Below are positions 1 to 9,243 of a stretch of DNA of 64,000 nucleotides, piece after piece. Source of the DNA: Streptomyces sp. NBS 14/10. Lineage in GTDB: Bacteria > Actinomycetota > Actinomycetes > Streptomycetales > Streptomycetaceae. Location of the stretch: positions 396,585 through 460,584 of the forward strand of contig NZ_NCSM01000011.1 in NCBI RefSeq assembly GCF_002224125.1, written 5' to 3'. The stretch's first letter is position 1; every line of letters starts with the position of its first letter. The notes under the pieces were generated by a model. It was not told the DNA's origin and ran no database searches. It worked only from the letters and a program-made list of their open reading frames with translations. The position numbers and the translations under genes are program-made.

Positions 1-1164
1 GAAGCCGCCCTCCGGGCGCCTGCCCGCGGAGAGGTGTCCCCCGACCGCGGTGGCACGTTCACGCATCCCGATCAGACCGTAACCGGGCGGACGGTCCGCC
101 GCCGCGGACGCGGTCGGTGCCGTACGGGCGCCTCCTCCGTCGTCGGCGACGGTGATGGTCACGCGATCGCGGTTCCAGGCGAGGCGTACCCGGGCACTAC
201 CGGTACCGGCGTGCTTGGTCACGTTGGTCAGGGCCTCCTGGACGATGCGGTAGGCGGTGAGGTCCACCCCCGGCGGCAGCGGCCTGGCCGTGCCCTCCTG
301 GTGCACCGACACCTCCAGACCCGCGCGGCGGAAGGACTCGAGGAGCGTGGGAAGCCGGGCCAGCCCGGGCGCCGGTTCGCCGGTCGCGGCCGCGTCCCCG
401 GACTGACGCAGCAGACCGACGGTGGCCCGCAGTTCGTCGAGCGCGTGGCCGGTGGTCTCGACGAGTTCCTTCAGGCTTTTGCGGGTCTGCTCCGGGCGGG
501 CGTCGAAGAGGTGGGCGGCGACCGTGGCCTGCGCGTTGGCCAGGGTGATCTGATGGGCCACGAGGTCGTGCAACTCCCGGGCGATGCGCACCCGTTCCTC
601 GGACACTCTCCGGCGCGCCTCGCTGTCCCGGCTCTGCTCGGCCCGCCGGGCCCGCTCCTCGACGGCCGCCAGGTAGGCCCGTCGGTTCTGCGCCGAGTGC
701 CCGAGTACGCCGGCCACCAGCGGGAACGCCGCCACCGCTCCCACCCTGCTCGCGTCCTTCCACGAGAGGGCCCCGAACAAGGGGGCGGAGGCGACCAGCA
801 GCGCCGCGGAGGTGAGCGACACCGCGCTCGCCGCGTGCCGTTCGGTGCGCGCGGTGAGCGAGTAGGCGGTGATCACGGCGGGGGCCACGATGAGCGGGCT
901 CAGCAGGAGACCCAAAGGCGGCACCAGCATGCCGCTCGCGGTCGTGACCGCCATGGCGGCCAGGGGCGCCCGGTGCCGCACCGGCAGCACGGCACAGGAC
1001 ACCACGGCGATGAAGTAGGCGGCGGCAGGCGGCGGTGACAGCGTCCTGCCGTCGTCCCCCAGCACGCCGCCGAGCAGACAGAGCGCGAACGCCGTCGCCG
1101 TGACCGCTGCCTCCCGCCACCACGCGCCGCGCGGTCGCGGGCCACCACCACCCGTATTCGTCAT
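1..1164 (-). CDS. Two-component sensor histidine kinase, HisKA_3 type (3' end outside window)
   Basis: Sensor kinase of the NarL/DesK-like class, which autophosphorylates a histidine and passes the phosphate to a LuxR-type regulator. The frame is open for 388 codons from ATG at 1164 to the window edge, so the C-terminus is missing. Residues about 20-140 form several hydrophobic membrane segments. The dimerisation/phosphoacceptor box reads ARELHDLVAHQ with His at about residue 199. The ATPase part shows the N-box (YRIVQEALTNVTKHA), the DDG box and GLIGMRERA. Only 7 bp separate it from the stop of the upstream MMPL gene at 1172, so the two are probably co-transcribed. The partner response regulator is not in the window and probably lies just beyond the left edge. 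The family is clear; the signal is unknown. Confidence 0.9.
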   Translation of the reverse strand, partial: MTNTGGGGPRPRGAWWREAAVTATAFALCLLGGVLGDDGRTLSPPPAAAYFIAVVSCAVLPVRHRAPLAAMAVTTASGMLVPPLGLLLSPLIVAPAVITAYSLTARTERHAASAVSLTSAALLVASAPLFGALSWKDASRVGAVAAFPLVAGVLGHSAQNRRAYLAAVEERARRAEQSRDSEARRRVSEERVRIARELHDLVAHQITLANAQATVAAHLFDARPEQTRKSLKELVETTGHALDELRATVGLLRQSGDAAATGEPAPGLARLPTLLESFRRAGLEVSVHQEGTARPLPPGVDLTAYRIVQEALTNVTKHAGTGSARVRLAWNRDRVTITVADDGGGARTAPTASAAADRPPGYGLIGMRERATAVGGHLSAGRRPEGGF

Positions 1165-1171
1165 GGCCGGA

Positions 1172-3460
1172 TCAGTGCCGGTGCCGGCCGACGGGGAGCC
1201 GCGGCACCGCCGCGTCCAACTCGGCCGCGGGGGCCGGGACATGCCTGCTCAGTTCCTCGCCCTCGATATCCACATTCGGCAGCACACGGTTCAGGATAGG
1301 GGGCAGCCACCAGGCCCGGTGGCCGAGCAGTGCCAGGACCGCGGGTGCGATCGCCATCCGGACCACGAAGGCGTCGAAGGCGACGGCGGCGGCCAGGCCG
1401 ACGCCCATCGTCTGGATGGTCGGGCTGCTCATCCCGATGAATCCGGCGAACACGCTGATCATGATGATCGCCGCCGCGGCCACCACACGTCCGCTGTGCC
1501 GGAAACCGCTGACGATTGCCTCGCCGGGGGACGCGCCATGGACGTACGCCTCCCGCATCCGGGTGAGGAGGAAGACCTCGTAATCCATGGCGAGGCCGAA
1601 CACTATGCCGATGATGAGAATCGGCATCAGCGACATGACCGGTCCGGTCTGTTCGATGCCGATCAGGTCTGCCGCCCAGCCCCACTGGAAGACGGCGACG
1701 AGGACGCCGAAGGCGGCACCCACCGACAGCAGGAAGCCGAGCGCGGCCTTGACCGGGACCAGGACCGAGCGGAAGACCACCATCAGCAGGAGCACCGCCA
1801 GGCCGATGACCACGGTCAGATAGGGGATGAGGGCGTCGGACATGGCTTCGGAGATGTCGATGTTCATCGCGGTGGTGCCGGTCACCAGGATGTCGGCGCC
1901 CGTGTCGGCCTCGACGCCGGAGACCGCGCTCCGGATCGCGTGCACCAGGTCCTTGGTCTCGCCGCTGTTCGGCGCGGTCCGCGGGACGGCGGTGAGGACG
2001 GCCGTGTCCTTGCCTCGGCTGAGCACCGGATCACCGACCGACGCGACCCCGTCCACTCCCCGTACGGTCTTGGCGACCAGGTCCGTGGTGGCCCGGGTGT
2101 CCCCAGACCCCGAAGACGCCGATGTGTCCACGACCACGGTCAACGGGCCGTTGAAGCCGGGGCCGAAGCCTTCTGACAGCAGGTCGTACGCGCGGCGCTC
2201 GGTGGTCTCCACCGACTTGGACTCGTCTCCGGGCAGCCCGAGTTCGAGGCTCAGCGCCGGTACGGCGACGGCGCCGAGACCGAGTCCGGCGATCAGCAGC
2301 ACGGCCGCCGGCCGGCGCAGCACGAACCGCGCCCAGCGGGTGCCGAGCCCGGGCCGGCCGGCCGCGGTGGGCACCGGGTGCGGGCGCTCGCTTCCCAGGC
2401 GCTCGTGTCCCGGGCGCTCGCTTCCCGGCCGGGTGGCCTTGCGGACGGCGCGGGACAGCACCCGTCGACCGAAGAAGCCGAACAGCGCGGGGACCAGGGT
2501 CAGTGCGACGAGTACGGCAAGGGCCACGGCCCCCGCGCCGCCCATGCCCATCTTGGTGAGTTCGGGGATTCCGACGACCCCCAGCCCGACCAGGGCGATG
2601 AAGACGGTCGCGCCGGCGAAGACGACGGCGGATCCGGCCGTGCCCACCGCCCGCCCGGCGGCCTCCTCCGGCTCGCTGCCCTGGGCGCGTTCGTCGCGGA
2701 AGCGGGAGGTGATGAAGAGTGCGTAGTCGATGCCGACCGCAAGCCCCAGCATCAGCGCCAGGATGGCGACGGTGGACGTCAGGCCCAGCGGCACGGCCAG
2801 CGCGGAGACCAGGCCGAAGGCGATGGCCACGCCCACGAAGGCGGTCAGCAGCGACAATCCGGCCGCGACCAGCGACCCGAGGGCGAGGACCAGCACCACC
2901 GCCGCCACCGCCACGCCGATGATCTCCGTCGTACCGCCCGGTTCCTCTTCCGAGTCCAGGGCCGAGCCGCCGATCTCCACGGTCAGCCCCGCGTCCCGGG
3001 CCTGACTCGCGGCGTCCTCGAGGGCGCTCTTCGTCGGCTCGGCCAAGTCGACGGCGTCCGCGGTGTAGGTGATCGTGGAGTAGGCGATGGTGCCGTCCTC
3101 GCTGACCGCGCCGGTCTCATAGGGGTCGGTGGTCGACGCGACCTGAGCACCCCCGTCCAGCGAGCCGAGCGTGTCCTCGACGGCCGCCTTGTTCTCCCTG
3201 GCCGTCACCCGCTGCCCGTCCGGGGCCCGGAACACCAAGCGGGCCTCGGCGCCTTGGGAGTTGCTCTGAGGGAAGCGCTCGTCCAGCAGGTCGAACGCCT
3301 TCTGCGACTCGGTGCCGGGCATGGAGAGGTCCTCGTCCTTCCCCTCCGGCGCCACGGCGGCGGCGACGACGGCCAGCACCAGGACACCCAGCCACACACC
3401 ACCCACGAGCCGGCGGCGCCGGAAGGCCCACCGTCCGATCCGGTAAAGAAATGTCGCCAC
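1172..3460 (-). CDS. MMPL/RND-family membrane transporter
   Basis: Integral membrane protein of the MMPL group of RND transporters, which export lipids, drugs or siderophore-like molecules using the proton gradient. The GTG at 3460 is chosen because GGAG lies about 10 bases upstream, giving a 762-residue protein that begins at the first cytoplasmic basic stretch (YRIGRWAFRRRRLVGG). The architecture is the usual duplicated one: TM1, a large extracytoplasmic loop (about 40-165), five TMs (about 175-340), a cytoplasmic linker, TM7, a second loop and a second TM block (about 530-720). The linker contains a short repeated Gly-Ser-Glu-Arg-Pro motif. It is followed after 7 bp by a sensor kinase gene, so it may be regulated by, or act with, that system. 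The cargo cannot be told from sequence. Confidence 0.9.
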   Translation of the reverse strand: MATFLYRIGRWAFRRRRLVGGVWLGVLVLAVVAAAVAPEGKDEDLSMPGTESQKAFDLLDERFPQSNSQGAEARLVFRAPDGQRVTARENKAAVEDTLGSLDGGAQVASTTDPYETGAVSEDGTIAYSTITYTADAVDLAEPTKSALEDAASQARDAGLTVEIGGSALDSEEEPGGTTEIIGVAVAAVVLVLALGSLVAAGLSLLTAFVGVAIAFGLVSALAVPLGLTSTVAILALMLGLAVGIDYALFITSRFRDERAQGSEPEEAAGRAVGTAGSAVVFAGATVFIALVGLGVVGIPELTKMGMGGAGAVALAVLVALTLVPALFGFFGRRVLSRAVRKATRPGSERPGHERLGSERPHPVPTAAGRPGLGTRWARFVLRRPAAVLLIAGLGLGAVAVPALSLELGLPGDESKSVETTERRAYDLLSEGFGPGFNGPLTVVVDTSASSGSGDTRATTDLVAKTVRGVDGVASVGDPVLSRGKDTAVLTAVPRTAPNSGETKDLVHAIRSAVSGVEADTGADILVTGTTAMNIDISEAMSDALIPYLTVVIGLAVLLLMVVFRSVLVPVKAALGFLLSVGAAFGVLVAVFQWGWAADLIGIEQTGPVMSLMPILIIGIVFGLAMDYEVFLLTRMREAYVHGASPGEAIVSGFRHSGRVVAAAAIIMISVFAGFIGMSSPTIQTMGVGLAAAVAFDAFVVRMAIAPAVLALLGHRAWWLPPILNRVLPNVDIEGEELSRHVPAPAAELDAAVPRLPVGRHRH

Positions 3461-3657
3461 CTGTTGATCACTCCAGACACCGCTAGGCAAGGGGGAAACG
3501 CGCGGGATTCGCGCGCCTCCAACCCTTCCCTCCGGCGCCCCGCCGGACATCGTCTCTGGCCGCCGTCTTCCCCTGGTGCACCCGGACCAGCCACTCCCCT
3601 GTCCTGGTGCCTACGCACTACAGGCCGACTCGGGCCGGGGCAGTTGGCCTGGAGCGG

Positions 3658-6600
3658 TCAGCGCACCGTCAGGCGCCGCAGGCGCGACACCGCCGCATGC
3701 GCCGAACCGTCGACCTCGAGGCTGACGTAGCGGGCCGTCTCGGCGGCGGTCAGCCGGCGCACGCGGCCCCGGCCGGTGAGGGTCCCGGCGTCCCGGTAGG
3801 TGATGCCGTCCGTGCTGAAGCCGGCTTTCGCGCCCGGCGCCGCGCCCGCCGTCCACTCGGTCTCCACCAGGCGGACCGGGCGGGCCGCGCCGAGGTCCAC
3901 GACCATGCGGCCGCGCGTGCCCGGCTGCCACGCCGTGCCGGCGTCGCCGTCCACCGCCGCCGCGGGGTCGGACATGCCCTCCGGCAGCGGACTCGTGGGG
4001 AAGACGGTCCTGCCGAGGGCCAGATCGTCGTACGGGTGGGCGGCCGCGCCGGCCAGGACGACGGTGATCGTCCGGCCCGCTCTGACGACGGCGACCCTGC
4101 TGCGCCCCTGGGCCCGGACGCGCAGGGTGCAGGAGGCCCCGGACAGGCGCACGGTCGCGCCGTCGACGACCTCGGCCCGCAGGCCCGACGGCAGGCGTCG
4201 GCTCGTGAGCGGGGTGAGCGTGAAGCGCGGGGCAAGCACGACCGCCGTGGCGGCGGGCAGCGCGGCCTCGAAGAACGTGCCGTCGGCGGTCAGCGTCTGC
4301 GTACCCTCGAAGACCACCGTGTCCGTGCCGGTGCTCGGGATCGTGATCCGCGTCCTGACGGGCTCGCCGGAGAGGTTGAACAGGGTCAGGTGCCCGTCCG
4401 TCAGCGTCGTGCGCACCTCGGTGGCCTCCGCCGTGGGGGCGGTCCCCCGGGCGGTCGCGCGCAGGTTCCCGGCCGACGCGGCGGGGAAGCCCTCGACGAG
4501 GAGAGGTGCCGCCGGGCCGTCGCCGAGGACGATCGTGTCGTCGTAGACGCCGATCGGGTTCCGGCCGTCACGTACCACGAGTCCGGCGCGTCCCTCGACG
4601 TCGAGCCAGCCGCCGCGGCTGCTCACCGCCGGCCTCGGCCCGGTCGCCAGGTCCCTCCAGTCCCGGCCGTCCATGGAACCCTGGATGCGGTAGGCGCGGC
4701 CGGCCGCCGATTCCCAGCGCAGGGTGACCCGGTCGATCCGGCGCTCGGCGCCGAGGTCGACGGCCAGCCAGCTGTCGGCGCGCGGACGGTCGGCCCTCGA
4801 CACCGCCCAGCGGGTGGCCGCGTCGCCGTCGACCGCGAGCGGCGCGCCCTTCCCGGCGTCGGCCGACGAGGCGGTGGCGGGCCCGCCGCGCGCGAGGTCC
4901 GCGCCCTGGGCGCCGTCGCGCACTTCGAAGGCGTACAGGGAGTACCCGTAGGCCGGGTCGGGCCGTACGCCGAGCATGCGGACGTGGCGCACCGTCGTGG
5001 GTGTGAAGCCGAGGTCGTCGACGCGTCCGGCGGGTGTGCCGGTGGAGGTGTCGCGGGCGCGGACGGTCGCCTCGCCCTCCTCGAAGCGGTAGGTGCGCGC
5101 ACCGTCGAGCCCCGGCATGCCGGGCATCGTCAGGTTGTGCACCTCGAGGTGGCCCTCCGCGTCGGCGGTGCCGCTGCTCGCGTAGACGACGGCGCCCGTC
5201 GGGAGCGTCGCGAACCCGGCCCAGCCGCCGTCGAGGCGCAGGAGCGTCGCGCTGCCGTCGAAGCCGTCGCGCAGCGACTCGTACACGCGCACGGTACGGC
5301 CCTGGACCTTCGCGGCGGTGGCGGGCAGGAACATCGGGGTCGCGCCGCTGAGCCGGAACAGCCAGTCGTCGTGGCCCGGCTGCCAGGCGAACTTCACGAA
5401 CCCGGGCTTCGTCACGGCACCGGCCCACGCGGCCCGCGACTGGTGCGACACCAGTCCGGGGCCGGTCCCGAAGTCCGTGACACCGGAGGCCCGCGCGAAC
5501 AGTTCCTCGCGCGACAGCGCCTCGACGGGCCGCCCGGACGCCGCCGCCCACACGTGCAGCAGGTAGCTGATCGCGATCTCGGCTCGTGCCTCCGGCTCGT
5601 ACTTCGGCTCCCCCGAGAACTTCGCCATCCGGTGCTCGGGCGGGTACTGCTGGTACGCCTCCAGCCGCGCCGCCAGCTCCTGCTCCGCGCGTGCCGCGGC
5701 CTGGTCGCGCATCACCTGGGAGAGGAAGGCGAGTGGGATGACGTCCCTGCCGTAGAGGTGTTCGCGGTCGTTGACCATCGGCATCAGCGGTTCGCCCGCG
5801 TCGCTCATGACGCCCAGCAGCGTGCGCCACAGCGGCTGGGCGTTCGGCTGCCGCTCGAGGACCTGCGGGAGGGGGCGTCCGGCGGCCAGGAAGTGCGCGG
5901 CGTTGCGGCCGGAGGTGCGCCACAGCTCCTCTTGGTAGTGCGGGCCGAAGGAGCCGTGGTTCTCGACGATGAAGGTGTCGTACAGGTTGCGGGCGGTGTT
6001 CTCGGAGACGGCGACGCCGTCCACGCGGGCGGGGTTGGCGAGGTCGGCGGGCGGCAGCCCCGCCTCGTTGCGCGACCAGATGCCGTACCAGGTGGCCCAG
6101 TCGGCGGCGCGGCGGTCGTCGTGGGCCCATGCGAGCGCCGGTGCGAGGGTCTGCGCGTACAGGCCCATCTCTTCCAGCTTGGTGTCGCCGATGTGTCCGC
6201 CGCTCAGGCCGTTCGGTGTCCAGTCGCCCGAGGCGGGGTCGTCGCCGCTGCCCAAGGACACGGTGTAGGCGGCCTGTTCGCGGGCGATGGTCTCGACGTT
6301 CTGCCGCGTCGCGGTGTCGAGGTCGTTCCACAGCAGCCGGGCGGCGAGGACGAAGTACGACTGGAAGGTGGTGTCGAAGAAGAGCGTGCGGCCCCATTCG
6401 CTGCCGCCGGTGAGCCGGTTCGACGCGGCGAAATGACGGATGGTGGCGAGCGTGCGCCGCGTGAGGGTTTCCCGGTCGATGCCCGCGCGCGCCGCGTCGT
6501 AGGTGCCGTGGGTGAGCAGGACCGCGTTGCCGAGGACCACGGCGAACCCGAAGTCCTTGGCCCGGTAGTGGCCCTGGGCCTCGTCCCACTGCGTCTCGGA

Positions 6601-6804
6601 CCACCGGGTGTGGTCCAGGAGCACCCGCAGATAGGTGGCCGCGACGGCGTCGGGCGGTGTGTCCGTACGGCCGTGCGCCGCGTGGGCGTACGCCGCGTGG
6701 GCGCTCACGGCTCCGGTGAGCGGGGGCAGGGCGGCCAGCGCGCCCGTGAGACCGGCGAGGTGCAGAAAGCGGCGGCGGTCGAGTGGCTGGGACTGGTGCG
6801 ACAC
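3658..6804 (-). CDS. Tat-secreted multidomain protein with discoidin-type domains, probable polysaccharide-active enzyme
   Basis: A 1048-residue exported protein. The N-terminus carries a Tat signal (DRRRFLHLAGL then a hydrophobic stretch ending near AHA). Residues about 50-460 are helical with conserved aromatic/acidic patches (ENHGSFGPHYQEELW), like the alpha/alpha-toroid of polysaccharide lyases or heparinase II/III-like enzymes. About 470-590 are beta-rich. About 600-740 and 950-1048 look like F5/8 type C (discoidin/CBM32) sugar-binding folds, each with an AVDGDA-T-W motif. The GTG start at 6804 has GAGG nine bases upstream. A 12-bp LacI-type palindrome lies just upstream, which fits sugar-inducible expression. 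I do not recognise the exact enzyme family, and no catalytic residue can be assigned with confidence. Confidence 0.75.
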   Translation of the reverse strand: MSHQSQPLDRRRFLHLAGLTGALAALPPLTGAVSAHAAYAHAAHGRTDTPPDAVAATYLRVLLDHTRWSETQWDEAQGHYRAKDFGFAVVLGNAVLLTHGTYDAARAGIDRETLTRRTLATIRHFAASNRLTGGSEWGRTLFFDTTFQSYFVLAARLLWNDLDTATRQNVETIAREQAAYTVSLGSGDDPASGDWTPNGLSGGHIGDTKLEEMGLYAQTLAPALAWAHDDRRAADWATWYGIWSRNEAGLPPADLANPARVDGVAVSENTARNLYDTFIVENHGSFGPHYQEELWRTSGRNAAHFLAAGRPLPQVLERQPNAQPLWRTLLGVMSDAGEPLMPMVNDREHLYGRDVIPLAFLSQVMRDQAAARAEQELAARLEAYQQYPPEHRMAKFSGEPKYEPEARAEIAISYLLHVWAAASGRPVEALSREELFARASGVTDFGTGPGLVSHQSRAAWAGAVTKPGFVKFAWQPGHDDWLFRLSGATPMFLPATAAKVQGRTVRVYESLRDGFDGSATLLRLDGGWAGFATLPTGAVVYASSGTADAEGHLEVHNLTMPGMPGLDGARTYRFEEGEATVRARDTSTGTPAGRVDDLGFTPTTVRHVRMLGVRPDPAYGYSLYAFEVRDGAQGADLARGGPATASSADAGKGAPLAVDGDAATRWAVSRADRPRADSWLAVDLGAERRIDRVTLRWESAAGRAYRIQGSMDGRDWRDLATGPRPAVSSRGGWLDVEGRAGLVVRDGRNPIGVYDDTIVLGDGPAAPLLVEGFPAASAGNLRATARGTAPTAEATEVRTTLTDGHLTLFNLSGEPVRTRITIPSTGTDTVVFEGTQTLTADGTFFEAALPAATAVVLAPRFTLTPLTSRRLPSGLRAEVVDGATVRLSGASCTLRVRAQGRSRVAVVRAGRTITVVLAGAAAHPYDDLALGRTVFPTSPLPEGMSDPAAAVDGDAGTAWQPGTRGRMVVDLGAARPVRLVETEWTAGAAPGAKAGFSTDGITYRDAGTLTGRGRVRRLTAAETARYVSLEVDGSAHAAVSRLRRLTVR

Positions 6805-6825
6805 GGAACGACACCTCGGAGACTA

Positions 6826-6837
6826 GACAACGTTGTC
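6826..6837. promoter_or_regulatory. Putative LacI-family operator (GACAACGTTGTC)
   Basis: A perfect 12-bp palindrome with a central CG lies 22 bp upstream of the start codon of the Tat-secreted enzyme. Size, symmetry and central CpG are typical of LacI/GalR-family operators. The position, between promoter and ribosome site, would suit repression. No LacI gene is in the window, so the regulator must be encoded elsewhere. Confidence 0.6.
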
Positions 6838-6963
6838 AGAGCAGGGATGCCGCATATTCTTCGACGGTCCAGGTCCGCGCGTCAACGGGTGTGACGTCAG
6901 CACTCGTCGACCGGTGGGGGCGGGGCCGCCCACCGGCCGCGCCGGGGGTCGTGCGCAATGGCG

Positions 6964-8013
6964 TCAGACGGCGACGAGTTCCAGACCGAAGTAACCGCCA
7001 CCCACGGGGTACGTCTTCGACCGGCGCCACCCCGAGGCCGCGAAGAGGGCGTCGAATTCGTCCAGATCGCGTTCCATGCCGTTCGTCGTGGCGAGCATGG
7101 CCATGTCCGACAGGGTGGCCAGGTCTGGCCGGCCGATCTCGCCGACGACCATCTCGACGACCAGCGCGCGTCCCCCCTCGTTCATGGCGGACCTGCAGCG
7201 GCGCAGGATGGTCGTGCATTTGGCGTCGTCCCAGTCGTGCAGGATCGTCTTCACCAGGTAGAGGTCCGCCGGGGGAACCTCCACGAAGAAATCGCCCGCC
7301 ACCGCGGAGAAGCGGCCCGACAGACCGCGCTTCTCGGCCTCGCCGCGTGCGCTCTCGACGGCGTGGGGCAAGTCGAGGACCTGCCCCGTCAGCTGGGGGT
7401 CGGCCTCCATCAGCGCCAGGACGAAATCGCCATTCGAACCGCCGACATCGACAACGGTGGACACCCCGGCGGTGGAGACGGCGGCCACGGCGCCCTGTGT
7501 CACCAGGCCGGACAGGTCCCCCATCGCCTGAGCGAAGAGAGCCGCTTCCGCAGCGTTCTCCGGCTTCGCGTAGTACTCGAAAATGTCCATCCCCAGCGCC
7601 TTCTCGGTCTGGTTCCCCCCTTCCCGCACAGCCTCGGGGAAGAGCGCCCAGGACTGCCAGAGCGCCTGGCCGGTCTGGGCCAGCACCAGGGAGCGCATGG
7701 AGCCGGGGACCTCTGAACGCAGCAGCCGGCCTCGACCGGTGAGACCGAAACGGTAGTCCCCCTCATGGCTCAACATGCCCATCGACGAGGCCGCGCGCAT
7801 CAGACGGTACGTGGCCTGCGGATGACTGCCCTCGCGCTCGGCCACCTCCTCGGCCGTCATGGCCCCGCCGGAGAGGTGATCGGCTATGCGCAGCGCCGCC
7901 AAGCCCCTCAGGACCTGGGCCCGGACCAAGCCGATCAGCAGGTCGAAGACAGCGGCAGCATCGGCTGCGGGGTCGCTCGACGCGACGTCAGTGCCGCCAT
8001 TCACGTCAGACAT
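6964..8013 (-). CDS. SAM-dependent O-methyltransferase (plant-type Methyltransf_2 family)
   Basis: A 349-residue methyltransferase of the caffeate/acetylserotonin/polyketide O-methyltransferase family. The N-terminal part is a winged-helix dimerisation domain (about 20-100). The SAM site reads VVDVGGSNGDF. The family's catalytic signature ILHDWDD supplies the general-base His. ATG 8013 is preferred over an upstream ATG at 8040 because GAAGGG stands about 11 bases before it and nothing useful precedes the other. It is divergent from the AraC regulator and sits at the left end of the NRPS cluster, so methylation of a hydroxyl on the peptide or a precursor is a reasonable inference. It could also be unrelated to the peptide. 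Confidence 0.88.
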   Translation of the reverse strand: MSDVNGGTDVASSDPAADAAAVFDLLIGLVRAQVLRGLAALRIADHLSGGAMTAEEVAEREGSHPQATYRLMRAASSMGMLSHEGDYRFGLTGRGRLLRSEVPGSMRSLVLAQTGQALWQSWALFPEAVREGGNQTEKALGMDIFEYYAKPENAAEAALFAQAMGDLSGLVTQGAVAAVSTAGVSTVVDVGGSNGDFVLALMEADPQLTGQVLDLPHAVESARGEAEKRGLSGRFSAVAGDFFVEVPPADLYLVKTILHDWDDAKCTTILRRCRSAMNEGGRALVVEMVVGEIGRPDLATLSDMAMLATTNGMERDLDEFDALFAASGWRRSKTYPVGGGYFGLELVAV

Positions 8014-8115
8014 AAAGGCCAAACCCTTCAGACTCTCCATGGGGCGGACAGCGCGACATCGTCCGCGTCACTCACCTTAGGGAGATCGCCACGGCGTGCG
8101 CTTGTACCTCAGTGT

Positions 8116-8136
8116 CACTCTGATGGAACGTGAGTG
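8116..8136. promoter_or_regulatory. Weak inverted repeat in the O-methyltransferase/AraC divergent region
   Basis: Arms CACTC and GAGTG are separated by 11 bases in the 192-bp region between the divergent methyltransferase (start 8013) and AraC-type regulator (start 8206). It could be an operator for either gene. The arms are short and could arise by chance, so this is only a candidate. Confidence 0.25.
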
Positions 8137-8205
8137 CCGGGAGGCGTACGCCGTGGTGGAATGAGGCCGCGAGGGTGTAGGCCGTTGGCAAGGCGAGGCG
8201 TTGAA

Positions 8206-9243
8206 ATGAGCGACATTGGACACACCGAGCCGCGGATCGGCGGACCAGGGAGGAACTTCTACGTTGATGTAACGGCTCCGAGTACCGCGCGGGACGGCTT
8301 CGACGTCTTCCGGCGCGAATGGGAGTCGCAGATCGGAGAGGCGCTCCCCCTGCCGCCTCTGGAACCGCTCGGATCGGATGGTTTCCGGGTCAGTGTCCGC
8401 GCGTCCAAGGTGCACGACACGGTGATCGCGGGCCTCTACGGTGAGTCGATGGCCGGCGGTACCCGGGGCGCCTCCCACCACCTCGACGACCGAGTCCTGG
8501 TGCATGTGATGGAGCGTGGCGCATGGCGCTTCGTCCGTCCGCGCAACCGGGGTGAGACCTCCATACCGGCGGGGCAGTTCATCGTGCGGCACAACGGCCC
8601 TCCGGCGCGGTTCGAGGTGGAACCGCGCACGACGGCGAAAATACTGATCCTGCCGGCCTCACAACTCAGGCCGCTGATCCGGGACCGGGCAACCGTCGGG
8701 CCGGCCGACTTACCCGAACTACGTCTGCTCACGGCGTACGCCAAAATCGTCGAGGCGAACCTCGACGATCTCACCGCTGTCGGTGTGCGAGCCGCCCGCA
8801 ACTCTCTGATCGAACTGGTCAAAGGGGTGCTGATGCAGGCGTTCGACGACACCGAGCCCCTGCTGGCCCCCGCGTTGGCCCAAGCGGCCAGGGACATCGT
8901 GGACAGCCGCCTCACCGATCCCGATCTCTCCCCCGCGGCCCTGGCCCGCGAACTCAAGGTCTCCGTACGGACGCTGCACCGGGCCTTCGCCGAGGCCGAG
9001 GAATCGGTGACCGCGTATATCCGACGCAGGCGGCTGGAGCAGGCCCGGCTCGAACTGGCGGCGCCGGCCGGCCGGCCGAGCGTTTCAGAGCTCGCCGCGC
9101 ATTGGCACTTCGCCGACAGCAGCCACTTCATCCGTGCCTTCAAGAAGGAGTACGGCCGGACACCCGCCGAATACGCACGCTCGAGTCAGGATCTGTCCCT
9201 GGGGCGCAGTACCGGGCGAGCGCGTCGGCCGTTGTCCAGGTGA
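8206..9243 (+). CDS. AraC-family transcriptional regulator
   Basis: A 345-residue regulator. Residues about 30-200 form a cupin-like AraC-binding sensor domain of the AraC_binding_2 type, and about 235-335 contain the two helix-turn-helix motifs, including the second-helix signature [28 protein letters not shown] 8206 is chosen over an upstream in-frame start because GAGG lies seven bases before it. The last 18 codons run past the normal end of the family and overlap the 3' end of the convergent NRPS gene by 58 bp. It is the only regulator inside the NRPS cluster and so the likely pathway-specific activator, by position only. Confidence 0.88.
   Translation: MSDIGHTEPRIGGPGRNFYVDVTAPSTARDGFDVFRREWESQIGEALPLPPLEPLGSDGFRVSVRASKVHDTVIAGLYGESMAGGTRGASHHLDDRVLVHVMERGAWRFVRPRNRGETSIPAGQFIVRHNGPPARFEVEPRTTAKILILPASQLRPLIRDRATVGPADLPELRLLTAYAKIVEANLDDLTAVGVRAARNSLIELVKGVLMQAFDDTEPLLAPALAQAARDIVDSRLTDPDLSPAALARELKVSVRTLHRAFAEAEESVTAYIRRRRLEQARLELAAPAGRPSVSELAAHWHFADSSHFIRAFKKEYGRTPAEYARSSQDLSLGRSTGRARRPLSR

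Noticed and set aside
3607..6894. Very long plus-strand open frame of over 1000 codons
   Set aside because: It is antisense to the Tat-secreted enzyme, rich in Arg/Gly/Ala and without domains; long antisense frames are normal in high-GC DNA.
6964..8013. Assigning the O-methyltransferase to a polyketide pathway
   Set aside because: No polyketide synthase gene is in the window; family membership alone does not give the substrate.
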